From: Microbacterium sp. Yaish 1 | Lineage (GTDB): Bacteria; Actinomycetota; Actinomycetes; Actinomycetales; Microbacteriaceae | Assembly: GCF_002245215.1 (NCBI RefSeq) | Contig: NZ_NPMR01000001.1 | Coordinates: 1,302,001 to 1,366,000 of the forward strand | DNA: 64,000 nt | Reading direction: 5' to 3' | Shown here: in pieces, positions 43,117 to 51,993 of the stretch | Layout: every line of letters begins with the position of its first letter | Numbering within the stretch: the stretch's first letter is position 1 | Translations under genes and position numbers: made by a program | Notes under the pieces: generated by a model | Database searches by the model: none | What the model was told of the DNA's origin: nothing | Seen by the model: only the letters and a program-made list of their open reading frames with translations

Positions 43117-44705
43117 GGCTCTTCGCCGAAGACGGTCACCACCTGCCAACCGTTCGGGCGAACGAAGTGCAGGACGTCGTCGCGATCGGTGTCGACCCAT
43201 CGCAGATCCTCCCCGGTCTGGAAGAGACGCCGCAGCCGCAATGCCTCCCGGTAGAGGTTGAGCGTCGACGTGGGCGCGCCGTCGAGAGTCGCGACCGCGT
43301 GCTCGGCGAACCACGCCGGCTGCGGGAGGTGCGAGCCTCCGTCGCCGAACCCGAACGCGGGCTCCTCCGCCGACCAGGGCAACGGGACACGACATCCGTC
43401 GCGTCCGATCTCCGCGCCCCCGGTACGGAAGAAGGTCGGGTCCTGGCGATCGGATGCCGCGATGTCGGCGACCTCGTGCAGCCCGAGTTCCTCACCCTGG
43501 TAGATGTAGGTCGATCCCGGCAGGCCGAGGATGAACATCGTGGCGGCCGTCGCGCGGCGCAACCCCCGACCGCGGTCGAGGCCCGCCTCGTCGCCGCCGT
43601 CGATGAGCCACTGCCCGCCGTGCCGCGAGGGCATACTCGTCTCCGCCGTCGGCGTCTTCAGCCCGTACCTCGTCGCGTGCCGGACGACGTCGTGGTTCGA
43701 GAGCACCCAGGTGCTCGATGAACCCGACTGACGGGCGAGAGCGAGGTTGTCCGTAATGATCCGGCGGAAGGCCGCGGCGTCGAAGTCGGCTTCGAGCAGA
43801 TCGAAGTTGAAGGCCTGGCCGAGGCTCTCCGGGCGCGCGTACAGGTGGATGCGGGTCGGGTCGACCCATGCCTCCGCGACCGCGGTGCGGGGCGGATCGT
43901 ACGAGTCGAAGACCGCACGCCACTCGGCGTACACCTCGTGGACGTCATCCCGGTCGATCAACGGATGATTGCCGTCGCGCGGGATGCGGTCGAGCTCGGC
44001 CCGCGAGGGAAGCGGTTCGGTGAGATCCTTCGTGAGCATGTGCGCCACGTCGATGCGGAACCCGTCGACACCGCGATCCGACCAGAACCGGAGCGTCTCG
44101 ACGAAGTCGGCCCGCACCTCGGGGTGGTCCCAGTTCAGATCGGGCTGTTCGCGAGCGAAGTTGTGCAGGTACCACTGCCCGTCCGCGACGCGTTCCCACG
44201 CCGATCCCCCGAACACCGACAGCCAGTCCGTCGGCGGCTCGGCGCCCTCCGGTCCCGTGCCCTCGCGGAAGATGTAGCGCTCGCGGGCTGCGGACCCCCG
44301 GCCCGCGGCGAGCGCTTCCTGGAACCAGACGTGCTGGTCCGAGGTGTGATTGGGCACGATGTCGACGACCACATGGATGCCGCGCTGGTGCAGTGCCGCG
44401 AGCATCGCGTCGAAGTCGTCGAGGGTCCCGAGCCGCGGGTCGACGTCGCGGTAGTCCGCGACGTCGTAACCGCCGTCGGCGAGCTCGGAGGGATAGAACG
44501 GGCTGAGCCACACGGCATCCACCCCGAGCTCCGCCAGGTAGTCGACGCGCGCCGTGATGCCTGGGAGGTCGCCCAGCCCGTCGCCGTTGGCGTCGGAGAA
44601 GCTCCGGGGATAGATCTGATAGACCACCCCCTGCCGCCACCATGGGGCGGGCTCATCATGGAGGGCGGTGTCGGCGTCGGCAGCGAGGTCGAGCGAGGTT
44701 GTCAC
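43017..44705 (-). CDS. Alpha-glucosidase, GH13 (oligo-1,6-glucosidase/isomaltase-like)
   Basis: A 562-residue GH13 enzyme. WWRQGVVYQIYPRSFSDANGD begins the barrel, VDIVPNHTSDQHVWF is region I, GFRIDVAHM has the nucleophile Asp, AEAWVDP the acid/base Glu and LSNHDVVRHATRYG region IV. The Val after PNHTSDQHVW... region II context (GFRIDVAH) suggests alpha-1,4 or mixed specificity, which is uncertain. GTG at 44705 behind AAAGGA. It is 31 bases after the permease gene and last in a four-gene uptake operon, so it probably cleaves imported maltose-, isomaltose- or sucrose-like sugars. Confidence 0.9.
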   Translation of the reverse strand: MTTSLDLAADADTALHDEPAPWWRQGVVYQIYPRSFSDANGDGLGDLPGITARVDYLAELGVDAVWLSPFYPSELADGGYDVADYRDVDPRLGTLDDFDAMLAALHQRGIHVVVDIVPNHTSDQHVWFQEALAAGRGSAARERYIFREGTGPEGAEPPTDWLSVFGGSAWERVADGQWYLHNFAREQPDLNWDHPEVRADFVETLRFWSDRGVDGFRIDVAHMLTKDLTEPLPSRAELDRIPRDGNHPLIDRDDVHEVYAEWRAVFDSYDPPRTAVAEAWVDPTRIHLYARPESLGQAFNFDLLEADFDAAAFRRIITDNLALARQSGSSSTWVLSNHDVVRHATRYGLKTPTAETSMPSRHGGQWLIDGGDEAGLDRGRGLRRATAATMFILGLPGSTYIYQGEELGLHEVADIAASDRQDPTFFRTGGAEIGRDGCRVPLPWSAEEPAFGFGDGGSHLPQPAWFAEHAVATLDGAPTSTLNLYREALRLRRLFQTGEDLRWVDTDRDDVLHFVRPNGWQVVTVFGEEPYALSEGEVALSTRPVAEGSLPGEATAWLAPAR

Positions 44706-44736
44706 AGAGATGTGTCCTTTCGTGGGATCGGCATGG

Positions 44737-45660
44737 TCAGCCCTTGACCGCACCCTGGGTGACGCCCTCCATGACCCAGCGCTGCGTGAACAGGTACGCC
44801 AGGATCGCGGGCGCCATCGCCATGAGGTACGAGGCGAAGGAGACGTTGTAGTTGTTGCTGAACTGGGTCTGGAACAGGTTCTGCCGCACCGGCAGGGTCT
44901 GCATGGCGGGGTCCGAGATGATCAGCGACGGCAGCATGAAGTCGTTCCAGGCGTAGAGGAAGGCGAAGATACCGACCGTCGCGCTCATGGGCGCGAGCAA
45001 CGGGAAGATCAGCTTCCAGAAGGTCTGCCAGGTCGACGCGCCGTCGATGCGCGCGCTCTCCTCGAGCTCGATGGGGATCGAGCGCAGGAACGCGGTGAAC
45101 AGCAGCACACTGAAGCTGAGCTGGAACATCGTCGCCAGCAGCACGACGCCGACCGGATTGTCGAGGCCGAGTCGACCGGTCAGCTGGATCTGCGGCAGCG
45201 CCACCACGGGGAACGGGATGAACATCGCCGCCAGCAGGTAGAAGAACGAGTAGCGGAACAGCCGGCGGTCCCAGTTGCGGACGATCGCGTATGACGCGAA
45301 AGCGGCGAGGATGATGGTCGCGACGACGGTGCCGGCGGTGACGAAGAACGAGATCGCCGCCCCGACCGGGAATCGCGTCAGGTTCCACGCCTGCACGAAC
45401 CCGTCGATGCTGAAGGGCGCCGGCAGCGAGAACGCGTTGCCGTCGACGGCCTGACCGGTCGTCTTGAACGCCATCGAGATGGTGACGTACAGCGGCAGCA
45501 GCACCGTGACGGCGCAGAGGATCAGGATGACCGTCGCCGACCAATTGACCCGCTCGCCCTTCCCGGTGCGTGCCGCGCGGGTCGGACGGGCGCGACGGCG
45601 GGCGTCGACGGTGACGGCATCCGCCTGCTCGAAAGCGAGCGCGGGCTGAGAGGTGGACAT
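44737..45660 (-). CDS. Carbohydrate ABC transporter permease, MalG type
   Basis: A 307-residue permease. A 40-residue basic N-terminus precedes six helices. The EAA coupling loop is ESARIDGASTWQTFWKLIFP. AWNDFMLPSLIIS and the terminal FTQRWVMEGVTQGAVKG are standard for MalG-type proteins. Its start overlaps the MalF-type stop (bases shared at 45660). With the MalF-type protein it forms the sugar channel; the ATPase is missing here and is presumably a shared MsiK-like protein encoded elsewhere. Confidence 0.92.
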   Translation of the reverse strand: MSTSQPALAFEQADAVTVDARRRARPTRAARTGKGERVNWSATVILILCAVTVLLPLYVTISMAFKTTGQAVDGNAFSLPAPFSIDGFVQAWNLTRFPVGAAISFFVTAGTVVATIILAAFASYAIVRNWDRRLFRYSFFYLLAAMFIPFPVVALPQIQLTGRLGLDNPVGVVLLATMFQLSFSVLLFTAFLRSIPIELEESARIDGASTWQTFWKLIFPLLAPMSATVGIFAFLYAWNDFMLPSLIISDPAMQTLPVRQNLFQTQFSNNYNVSFASYLMAMAPAILAYLFTQRWVMEGVTQGAVKG

Positions 45661-46583
45661 CAGAACGAGTTCCTTCCGCGCGTGAGCGAGAGCTGGAGCA
45701 ACGAGATGAGCACGGCGACGATGAAGAAGATGGTCGCGTTCGCCATCTGGTAGGCGTAGTCGCCGCCGTTGAAGCCCGCGATGATCGTCATCGCGACGCT
45801 GCGGGTCGCCGTTCCGGGCCCGCCGTTGGTCAGGCCCACGATGATGTCGTAGGCGTTGAGGAAGCCCTTGAATCCGAGGATGACGTTGATGACGACGTAC
45901 CCCGCGACGAGCGGCACCGTGATGCGCAGCAGCTGCTGCGTCTTCGAGGCACCATCGAGATCTGCCGCCTCGTAGACGTCGCCCGGAACCGACAGCAGCC
46001 CGGCGATGTAGATGAGGAGCGTGCCGGGAATCGCCTGCCACGCCGTCACGATGACGATCGCCACCCACGCGAGGTCGGGGTTGGCCAGGAGGCTCGTCTC
46101 GAGCCAGGGAAGCCCGAGCGACGTGCCCGCGGCGGGAAGCGAGTTCGAGAAGAGGAAGTTGAAGACGTAGGCGATGATGATGCCCGAGATCACCATCGGG
46201 ATGACGAAGATCGTGCGCAGGCCCGTCTTGAATCGGATGCGCGCGGTCAGACCGACGGCCAGCAGGAACGCGATGACGTTCACGACGATGACCGTTGCGA
46301 TCGCGAAGCCGGCGGTGAACAGGTAGCTCTGCAGGATCGCCGGGTCGCTGAAGAGGGCGATGTAGTTCGTCAGCCCGATGAAGCGCCACTCGCCGATACC
46401 GATCGAGTCGGTGAAGCTGAAGAAGATGCCGATGAGACCGGGCACCGTGATCGCGAGCGTGAACAGCACCAGGCTGGGCAGCAGGAACAGGTAGTAGATC
46501 GGCTCGACCCGGCGGTGGCTCCGGCGGGCGCGGCGGTCGCCGCCGGTGAGGATCGTCGTCGTGGAACTCGTCGTCGCGGTCAT
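45660..46583 (-). CDS. Carbohydrate ABC transporter permease, MalF type
   Basis: A 307-residue permease with six helices. The EAA loop is EAADLDGASKTQQLLRITVP, and FLLPSLVLFTLAITVPGLIG and GGPGTATRSVAMTI are typical of the family. Its ATG at 46583 overlaps the binding-protein stop by four bases. Confidence 0.92.
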   Translation of the reverse strand: MTATTSSTTTILTGGDRRARRSHRRVEPIYYLFLLPSLVLFTLAITVPGLIGIFFSFTDSIGIGEWRFIGLTNYIALFSDPAILQSYLFTAGFAIATVIVVNVIAFLLAVGLTARIRFKTGLRTIFVIPMVISGIIIAYVFNFLFSNSLPAAGTSLGLPWLETSLLANPDLAWVAIVIVTAWQAIPGTLLIYIAGLLSVPGDVYEAADLDGASKTQQLLRITVPLVAGYVVINVILGFKGFLNAYDIIVGLTNGGPGTATRSVAMTIIAGFNGGDYAYQMANATIFFIVAVLISLLQLSLTRGRNSF

Positions 46584-47893
46584 CGCGCGCCCTCCGCCTC
46601 GTTCGTCAGCGCGGGCTGGCGGAAGGCCAGTCGCGCCCAGTCGGTGTCCATCGTGCGGAGGACGGATGCCGGGCTGTCGCCGAAGACCATCGCCTGCGCA
46701 TACCCGAAGACCGGGATGGTCTTCGGCACCAGCACCGAGGGACCCTGGTAGACGCGCCCGGCGTCGTAGAACTCCTGCATCCCCGCGATGCGCGGATCGT
46801 CGGGCGGTGCGGCATCCGTCGTCGGGCTGAAGCCGAGCTGCGAGGCGTTGTAGGCCTCGATGATCTCGGGTCGGAAGAGATACTCGAGGAAGTCGCGGGC
46901 GGCGTCCTGATGACGCGACCCCTCGGGGATCATCGCCGCGAGGTCCATGTTCACCCGCACCGCGCGGTCGGCCGGGTCGTCGGTCATCGGCAGCGGGAAC
47001 GTACCGAGCTCGAGGTCGGGGGCGGTCTTGGCGATCTCGCTGAACGCCCACGGGCCCTGCAGGTACATCGCCGCCTCGCCCTGCGCGAACGCCAGGTTGC
47101 CGTCGCCGTAGCCGCGGCTCGCGGCGTCGCGGTTGACGTAGGCGCCGGCCAGCTGCAGCATCCGTTCTGCGGGCTCGGCGAAGTCCTTCTCGAACGATGT
47201 GGAGGACTCGGGACCGACGTCCGCGCCCTCCGTCGCAAGCCGGTCGAAGAAGTCGAGGACGTCGACCGAGCCGCCCACGGCGTAGTCGTACCAGCCCTGA
47301 CCGATGGTCCAGTCATCCTTGAAAGTCGCGTAGAACGGGGTGACCCCGGCCGCCTGCAGCGCGTCGCACACGGCGATGAGCTCGCTCCACGTCGTCGGGA
47401 CCTCGAGGCCGAGTTCGTCGAAGATCGCGGTGTTGTAGATGACCGACGACGCCATGACCGAGTAGGGCAAAGCGCTCGTGCGTCCGGGGCACGTGCCGTA
47501 CTGGTCCATGAGCGGCTGCAGGTCCTCGCGGGTACTCGCGGCGGCGTCGGTGCCGGCGAGATCGGTCAGCGCGCATCGCTGGACGAATCGGGCGACCTCG
47601 TAGTTGTAGTTGGCCAGCATGATGTCGGGCGGGTTGCCGCGGACGAAGCTCGCGGAGACGACATCCACACCCGACGTGTCCATCTCGACGCGCACGCGGT
47701 CTTGCGAGGCGTTGTACTGCGAGACCACGTCCTGCATGAACGTCAGCGCCTCGCGCTTGCTGAAGGTGAAGCGGATCGTCTCCCGCCCGTCCGCCGAGCA
47801 CCCCACGAGCAGCGTCGCGGCGAGCGCGGCCACCGCCGCCGACGCGACGATGCGCCTCGCTCGCCTCGCCCTGTTCCACACCGGCTCCGTCAC
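46580..47893 (-). CDS. Sugar ABC transporter substrate-binding lipoprotein
   Basis: A 437-residue family-1 solute-binding protein. Twin-Arg-rich N-terminus, hydrophobic core and lipobox LLVGCSADG, so it is lipid-anchored. The mature part includes VVSQYNASQDRVRVEMD, SVMASSVIYNTAIFDELG and GNLAFAQGEAAMYLQGPWA, all characteristic of MalE-like proteins. GTG start at 47893 behind GGAGG. First gene of the MalEFG-glucosidase operon and divergent from the ROK regulator. Confidence 0.9.
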   Translation of the reverse strand: MTEPVWNRARRARRIVASAAVAALAATLLVGCSADGRETIRFTFSKREALTFMQDVVSQYNASQDRVRVEMDTSGVDVVSASFVRGNPPDIMLANYNYEVARFVQRCALTDLAGTDAAASTREDLQPLMDQYGTCPGRTSALPYSVMASSVIYNTAIFDELGLEVPTTWSELIAVCDALQAAGVTPFYATFKDDWTIGQGWYDYAVGGSVDVLDFFDRLATEGADVGPESSTSFEKDFAEPAERMLQLAGAYVNRDAASRGYGDGNLAFAQGEAAMYLQGPWAFSEIAKTAPDLELGTFPLPMTDDPADRAVRVNMDLAAMIPEGSRHQDAARDFLEYLFRPEIIEAYNASQLGFSPTTDAAPPDDPRIAGMQEFYDAGRVYQGPSVLVPKTIPVFGYAQAMVFGDSPASVLRTMDTDWARLAFRQPALTNEAEGAR

Positions 47894-47933
47894 CTGGGTC
47901 CTCCGATCGCCTCATTGCGGCTCGAATCATCGC

Positions 47934-47949
47934 CGAGTAAATTTACTCG
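47934..47949. promoter_or_regulatory. ROK-regulator operator, 16-bp perfect palindrome
   Basis: CGAGTAAATTTACTCG is a perfect palindrome with an AT-rich centre, standing out in a 70 % GC region. NagC/Mlc-type ROK repressors bind such AT-centred sites. It lies 40 bases before the binding-protein start and 57 before the ROK start. Confidence 0.75.
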
Positions 47950-48005
47950 CCAAATCAATTGCTGAACGGCAGTATGGCAGGGCCGGATCAGAGAGGTCAA
48001 CACAC

Positions 48006-49214
48006 ATGTCGACGACGATGACGACGGTGGCCGCGCGCCCCGCGAGCCACGACGCGATCCTCGCCTTCGCCTGGACCTCGGCGGAGTTCACCGCGACCGA
48101 CGTCATCGCCGCGACCGGGCTGACCCGCTCCACGACGATCGACGCTCTCGACGCGCTCGTCGAGCTCGGGCTGCTGCGAGAGCTCCCCAACGCACGCCTC
48201 GCGGGCGACTACCGCAAGGGCCGGCCCGCCCGCCGGTTCGCGCTCCGCGACGATGCTGCCGTCCTGGTCGGGGTGGATGCCGGGCACGTGCACCTCACCG
48301 CGACCGTGACAGACCTCCGCTCGCGCAGCCTCTCCACCCAGCGCGCGACCCTCGTGCTCGACGGCGACGATGCCGCGACCCGCGCCCGGCGGATCATCGC
48401 CGTCATCGACGCGGCACTCGACGCCGCCGGGCGAACGCGTGGCGATGTACTCGCCGTATGCGTCGGCGTGCCGGCACCCGTCGACGGCGACGGGCGCTCG
48501 CCTGAGCACCCCCGCGGGTTCTGGGCGCGCATGAACCCCGGCCTCGTCGACGAGCTCTCGTGGGCGCCGATCGTGCGAGTCGACAATGACGCGTCGCTGG
48601 CCGCCGTCGCCGAAGGCTCCGTCGGCGCCGCGGCCGGATGCCGCGACTTCGTCGCCCTGCTCGCGGGGACGCGCCTCGGGGCGGGCGTCGTCGTCGACGG
48701 CAACCTGCTGCGGGGACGACACGGCGGCGTCGGCGAGATGGTCGCCTTCGATCACGTCGATGGGGTCGGGAACGCGGAGGGGCTCGGCACGCGTGCCGTC
48801 CAGTGGGCGACGGACGCCGCGGCGAGCGGCGAGCTCTCGCCGGAGAGCCCTCTCGCCGCCCTCGCGGGCGCCGATCTCGATGCCCGTGCCGTGCTCGAGC
48901 TCGCCGCCCGCGGCGATGCCGACGCCCTCCGCATCGCCGAACGGGTCGGAATGACGCTCGCCCGCATCGTCAGCGTGCTCGGCAGCATGTTCGACCCGCA
49001 GCGCGTCGTCGTCTCGGGTGGCATCTCCGCGGGCGTCGAGGAAGTCGTCACCGCTGCGCGCCGTTTCCTCCCCACCGACCTCGACCTGCCGGCGCCCGAG
49101 CTCGTGGCATCCGATCTCGGCGCCGACGTCGTCGTGGTCGGGGCCGTCGCCGGAGCGGCCGAAGCCGCCCGGGACGGGGCGCTCGATGTGTGGGCGGCGC
49201 GGGCGGGCGCCTAA
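48006..49214 (+). CDS. ROK-family transcriptional regulator
   Basis: A 402-residue repressor: N-terminal winged helix (SAEFTATDVIAATGLTRSTT, IDALDALVELGLL) then a ROK kinase-like sugar-binding fold. AVLVGVDAGHVHLTATVTD and RVDNDASLAAVAEGSVGAA are ROK elements. The catalytic Asp context is VDNDAS, but the cysteine zinc cluster CxCGxxGC usual in the family is absent (HGGVGEMVAFDHVDG occupies that region), as in some ROK regulators. It should sense the sugar imported by the divergent operon and act at the palindrome. Confidence 0.88.
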   Translation: MSTTMTTVAARPASHDAILAFAWTSAEFTATDVIAATGLTRSTTIDALDALVELGLLRELPNARLAGDYRKGRPARRFALRDDAAVLVGVDAGHVHLTATVTDLRSRSLSTQRATLVLDGDDAATRARRIIAVIDAALDAAGRTRGDVLAVCVGVPAPVDGDGRSPEHPRGFWARMNPGLVDELSWAPIVRVDNDASLAAVAEGSVGAAAGCRDFVALLAGTRLGAGVVVDGNLLRGRHGGVGEMVAFDHVDGVGNAEGLGTRAVQWATDAAASGELSPESPLAALAGADLDARAVLELAARGDADALRIAERVGMTLARIVSVLGSMFDPQRVVVSGGISAGVEEVVTAARRFLPTDLDLPAPELVASDLGADVVVVGAVAGAAEAARDGALDVWAARAGA

Positions 49215-49227
49215 CGGAGCGGCGGCG

Positions 49228-49611
49228 TCAGCGGGCGCGACGGATGCGGATCGGACCCTTGGCGGTCGACGGGTCCACGACGGTACCGCGCTGCGTGATC
49301 TCGACCTCGCCGTCGGCGACGAGCCGCCGCGCGGCACGACGCGCGGGCTCCATCAGGTCGCGCCACTCCTCGCCGCCGACGGCGCGCGCGGCCTCGGAGG
49401 GACAGATCGTCGCCCCCGCGGCACGAGCGCTCAGCAGCTCCAGGATCTTCTCGCTGAGCTGCGCGTCGACAGGACGGATGCCGCGACGGCGGCAGGCATC
49501 CGAGCAGTAGCGGACCTCGTCCCAGTTCCCCGCCCACTTCGCGCGCCACTGCATCTCGCGCCCGCACGACGCGCAGGTCTTCGGCGGCGGGGTCGCGGCA
49601 GCTCGGGGCAT
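49228..49611 (-). CDS. DUF2256-DUF3253 fusion protein
   Basis: A 127-residue protein. Residues 10-45 are a DUF2256 zinc-finger-like motif (KTCASCGREMQWRAKW then NWDEVRYCSDACRRR, with four cysteines). Residues about 50-127 match DUF3253, a small winged-helix-like domain (LSEKILELLSARAAGATICP, AARRLVADGEVEITQRG). Both are of unknown function and often fused. Start at ATG 49611, six bases after CAGACT, so probably leaderless. Divergent from the P-loop protein. Confidence 0.8.
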   Translation of the reverse strand: MPRAAATPPPKTCASCGREMQWRAKWAGNWDEVRYCSDACRRRGIRPVDAQLSEKILELLSARAAGATICPSEAARAVGGEEWRDLMEPARRAARRLVADGEVEITQRGTVVDPSTAKGPIRIRRAR

Positions 49612-49666
49612 ACGCCCAGTCTGCGCGTCCGTGTCTCCGCGAGCACCGGTATTGACTCGGACACGA

Positions 49667-49672
49667 CAGGAT
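49667..49672 (+). promoter_or_regulatory. -10 box of a probable leaderless promoter (P-loop protein)
   Basis: CAGGAT, then six bases (GGGCCC), then ATG at 49679. Confidence 0.4.
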
Positions 49673-49678
49673 GGGCCC

Positions 49679-50218
49679 ATGCGCCTCGATATCCCCACGG
49701 ACGTGATCTTCATCGGCGGACGATCCGGCGTCGGCAAGTCTTCCGTCGCCGCCGAGGCGTCGCGGATCCTGGCACGTGCCGACATCCGGCACGCCGTGAT
49801 CGAGGGAGACAATCTCGACCAGGCGTACCCGCAACCCTGGCGGAGCGCACTCGACCTGGCCGAGCAGAACCTCGCAGCCATGTGGGCAAACTACCGGGCA
49901 GCTGGATATTCACGCGTGATCTTCACCAACACCGTGAGCGTGCTCGAGATCCCGGCACTCAGCGCCGCGCTGGGCGGCAACGTGCGCTGCGCCGCGGTCC
50001 TCCTGACATCCTCCGACGAGACCGCCGCCCGGCGGCTCGCCCGTCGCGAGATCGGGACCGCGCTCGACGAGCACGTTCGCCGCAGCGAAGCCGCTGCCCG
50101 GCGCCTCGATCAAGCCGGGGCCGGGATTCGCCGCATCGCCACGGACGGCCGATCCGTCGCCGCGGTCGCGCTCGAGGTGCTCACCGGCGCCGGCTGGCTG
50201 CCGGCTGAGCCGGACTAG
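49679..50218 (+). CDS. Small P-loop ATP-binding protein, probable kinase
   Basis: A 179-residue protein with a clean Walker A GRSGVGKSS (about residue 14) and a kinase-like layout: EGDNLDQAYPQPW resembles the substrate loop of nucleoside/gluconate-type kinases, and TSSDETAARRLARREIG the lid Arg cluster. It may phosphorylate a small molecule; the substrate is unknown. Its stop shares the bases CTAG with the stop of the convergent peptidase E gene. Confidence 0.75.
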   Translation: MRLDIPTDVIFIGGRSGVGKSSVAAEASRILARADIRHAVIEGDNLDQAYPQPWRSALDLAEQNLAAMWANYRAAGYSRVIFTNTVSVLEIPALSAALGGNVRCAAVLLTSSDETAARRLARREIGTALDEHVRRSEAAARRLDQAGAGIRRIATDGRSVAAVALEVLTGAGWLPAEPD

Positions 50219-50934
50219 GCGAGAAGGCGCGTCTCGCAGCGAGTCTCGGCGACACCGTCGCCATCACGCTCGACGGCCCACACCGCGCCGTCGGCCGACT
50301 CGGTGAGCATCTCGACCGGCTCGCCGTCGACGTAGAGCACAGCGGCGCCCTCGTCGAGGCCGAACCCGTTCGGCAACGTCCCGTCCGCGATCGCGCGTTG
50401 GAGCGCCGGGCGCCGGTCGGGCTGCGAGTCGTAGTGCACCCCGACGGACCGGTCGACGAAACCGAGCGCATCGTCGATCACGGCGACCGGACCGAACGTC
50501 GTGGTGGGGCCGCCGACGTGCCAGCAGATCGCGCCGGCCGACGTCCCCGCCAGAACGGTCCCCTGATCCGCCGCTTCAGCGAGCGCCTCGGGCAGCCCGT
50601 GCACCCGCCACACGGCGAGCAGGTTCGCGACGCTGCCACCGGCGACCCAGACGAGATCGCTCGCCAGCACGGCCTCACGGAGGTCGGGCTGGTTCCGCCC
50701 GAACAGCCGGATGTGGACGGCGTCCACACCCAGCTGCTGCGCGGCCGCCAGCTCACGGCCCTCATCGACGCGCTGGTCTCCGGCCGCCGTGTTCACGAAC
50801 GCGACACGCGGGCGACGCCCGGTGACACCCGTCAGATCCAGGGCGTACCGCTGCAACGGACTGAACTCGACATCACCCCACTGTGCGGGGCTCCACCCGC
50901 CGCACGTGGCCAGAATCGTCCGACTCCTACTCAT
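50215..50934 (-). CDS. Peptidase E-like (S51) protein
   Basis: A 239-residue type 1 glutamine-amidotransferase-fold protein. The nucleophile elbow GTSAGAICW carries the catalytic Ser and LFGRNQPDLREAVLASDLVWV precedes it. Peptidase E cleaves Asp-X dipeptides; the call is at family level. The start ATG 50934 has an excellent site GGAGGTGAT; the ORF's earlier ATG is not supported. Sharing of the stop region with the P-loop gene means the two genes overlap by four bases. Confidence 0.85.
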   Translation of the reverse strand: MSRSRTILATCGGWSPAQWGDVEFSPLQRYALDLTGVTGRRPRVAFVNTAAGDQRVDEGRELAAAQQLGVDAVHIRLFGRNQPDLREAVLASDLVWVAGGSVANLLAVWRVHGLPEALAEAADQGTVLAGTSAGAICWHVGGPTTTFGPVAVIDDALGFVDRSVGVHYDSQPDRRPALQRAIADGTLPNGFGLDEGAAVLYVDGEPVEMLTESADGAVWAVERDGDGVAETRCETRLLA

Positions 50935-50986
50935 GAGAGCATCACCTCCGGTGCGTTCCAGGCTCGCACACACGTGGTGATCGTCT

Positions 50987-50992
50987 TAGCCT
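50987..50992 (+). promoter_or_regulatory. -10 box of a probable leaderless promoter (ATP-grasp protein)
   Basis: TAGCCT, six bases (GGCGGG), ATG at 50999. Confidence 0.5.
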
Positions 50993-50998
50993 GGCGGG

Positions 50999-51961
50999 AT
51001 GTCGACTTCGCCGAAGGTGTACGTGATCCACGAGAACCCGGAGTGGTGGGCGCCCTTCGCCGCCGCGTTCGCCGCCGAGGACGTGCCCGCCGAGCAGTGG
51101 CTGCTCACCGACGGATCCATCGATCTGTCGGCCGAGCCGCCGCAGGGGGTCTTCTGGTCGCGGCTGTCGGCATCGGCCCACACGCGCGATCACGCGCAGT
51201 CGAAGGAGTACGGCCGCGCGGTGCTGCGGTGGCTCGAGTCGTGGGGCCGCACGGTGATCGGCGGCAGCCACGTCCTCGAGTTCGAGGTCAGCAAGGTGGC
51301 ACAGCATGCCGCCTTGCGCGCGAGCGGCATCGACGTGCCCCGCACCGTCGCCGTCTTCGGCACCGACGACCTGAAGGAGCGCGCACGCGAGTTCCCGGTG
51401 CCGTTCATCAGCAAGCACAACCAGGGCGGCAAGGGTCTCGGCGTCCGCCGCTGGGACTCCCACGACGAGTTCGACGCCTGGGTCGATAGCCCCGAGTTCG
51501 AGGCATCCCCCGACGGCATCACGCTCATCCAGGAGTTCCTGTTCGCGCGCGAACCGTTCGTCACACGCGCCGAATACGTCGGCGGCGAGTTCGTCTACGC
51601 CGTGCGGGTCGACACGAGCGCGGGGAGCTTCGAGCTCTGCCCCGCCGATGCGTGCGTCGTCGACCCCGCCGCGGGCGCCGGCGGCATCCCGGCCTATCCG
51701 CCCTTCGCCTTGCGCGACGAGATCACCGCCGACCACCCCCTGGTCGTGCAGCACCGCGACTTCCTCCGCGCCGTCGACATCCGCATCGCCGGGATCGAGT
51801 TCGTCGAGACGATCGACGGGCGACTCGTCACCTACGACCTCAACACCAACACGAACTACAACCCCGATGTCGAGGCCTCGGCTCACGCATCCGGACCCGG
51901 TGAGATCGCGCGCTTCCTCGGCGAACTGCTAGCGCAGCCCCGCCCCACGCACAAGCGATAG
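50999..51961 (+). CDS. ATP-grasp family protein (RimK-like ligase)
   Basis: A 320-residue protein of the ATP-grasp superfamily. VYVIHENPEWWAPF opens it. SKVAQHAALRASGIDVPRTV and FPVPFISKHNQGGKGLGVRR supply the phosphate-binding Lys and glycine loop. The Mg site is at LVTYDLNTNTNYNPD near the end. Such enzymes join a carboxylate to an amine or thiol. Substrates are unknown; no biosynthetic partner is adjacent except possibly the operon at 52081, which has its own promoter. Confidence 0.82.
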   Translation: MSTSPKVYVIHENPEWWAPFAAAFAAEDVPAEQWLLTDGSIDLSAEPPQGVFWSRLSASAHTRDHAQSKEYGRAVLRWLESWGRTVIGGSHVLEFEVSKVAQHAALRASGIDVPRTVAVFGTDDLKERAREFPVPFISKHNQGGKGLGVRRWDSHDEFDAWVDSPEFEASPDGITLIQEFLFAREPFVTRAEYVGGEFVYAVRVDTSAGSFELCPADACVVDPAAGAGGIPAYPPFALRDEITADHPLVVQHRDFLRAVDIRIAGIEFVETIDGRLVTYDLNTNTNYNPDVEASAHASGPGEIARFLGELLAQPRPTHKR

Positions 51962-51981
51962 GCCGCACCCGAGGCCGTCCG

Positions 51982-51987
51982 TAGGCT
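51982..51987 (+). promoter_or_regulatory. -10 box preceding the photolyase remnant
   Basis: TAGGCT, six bases (GACACC), GTG at 51994. The promoter of the lost gene seems intact. Confidence 0.4.
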
Positions 51988-51993
51988 GACACC

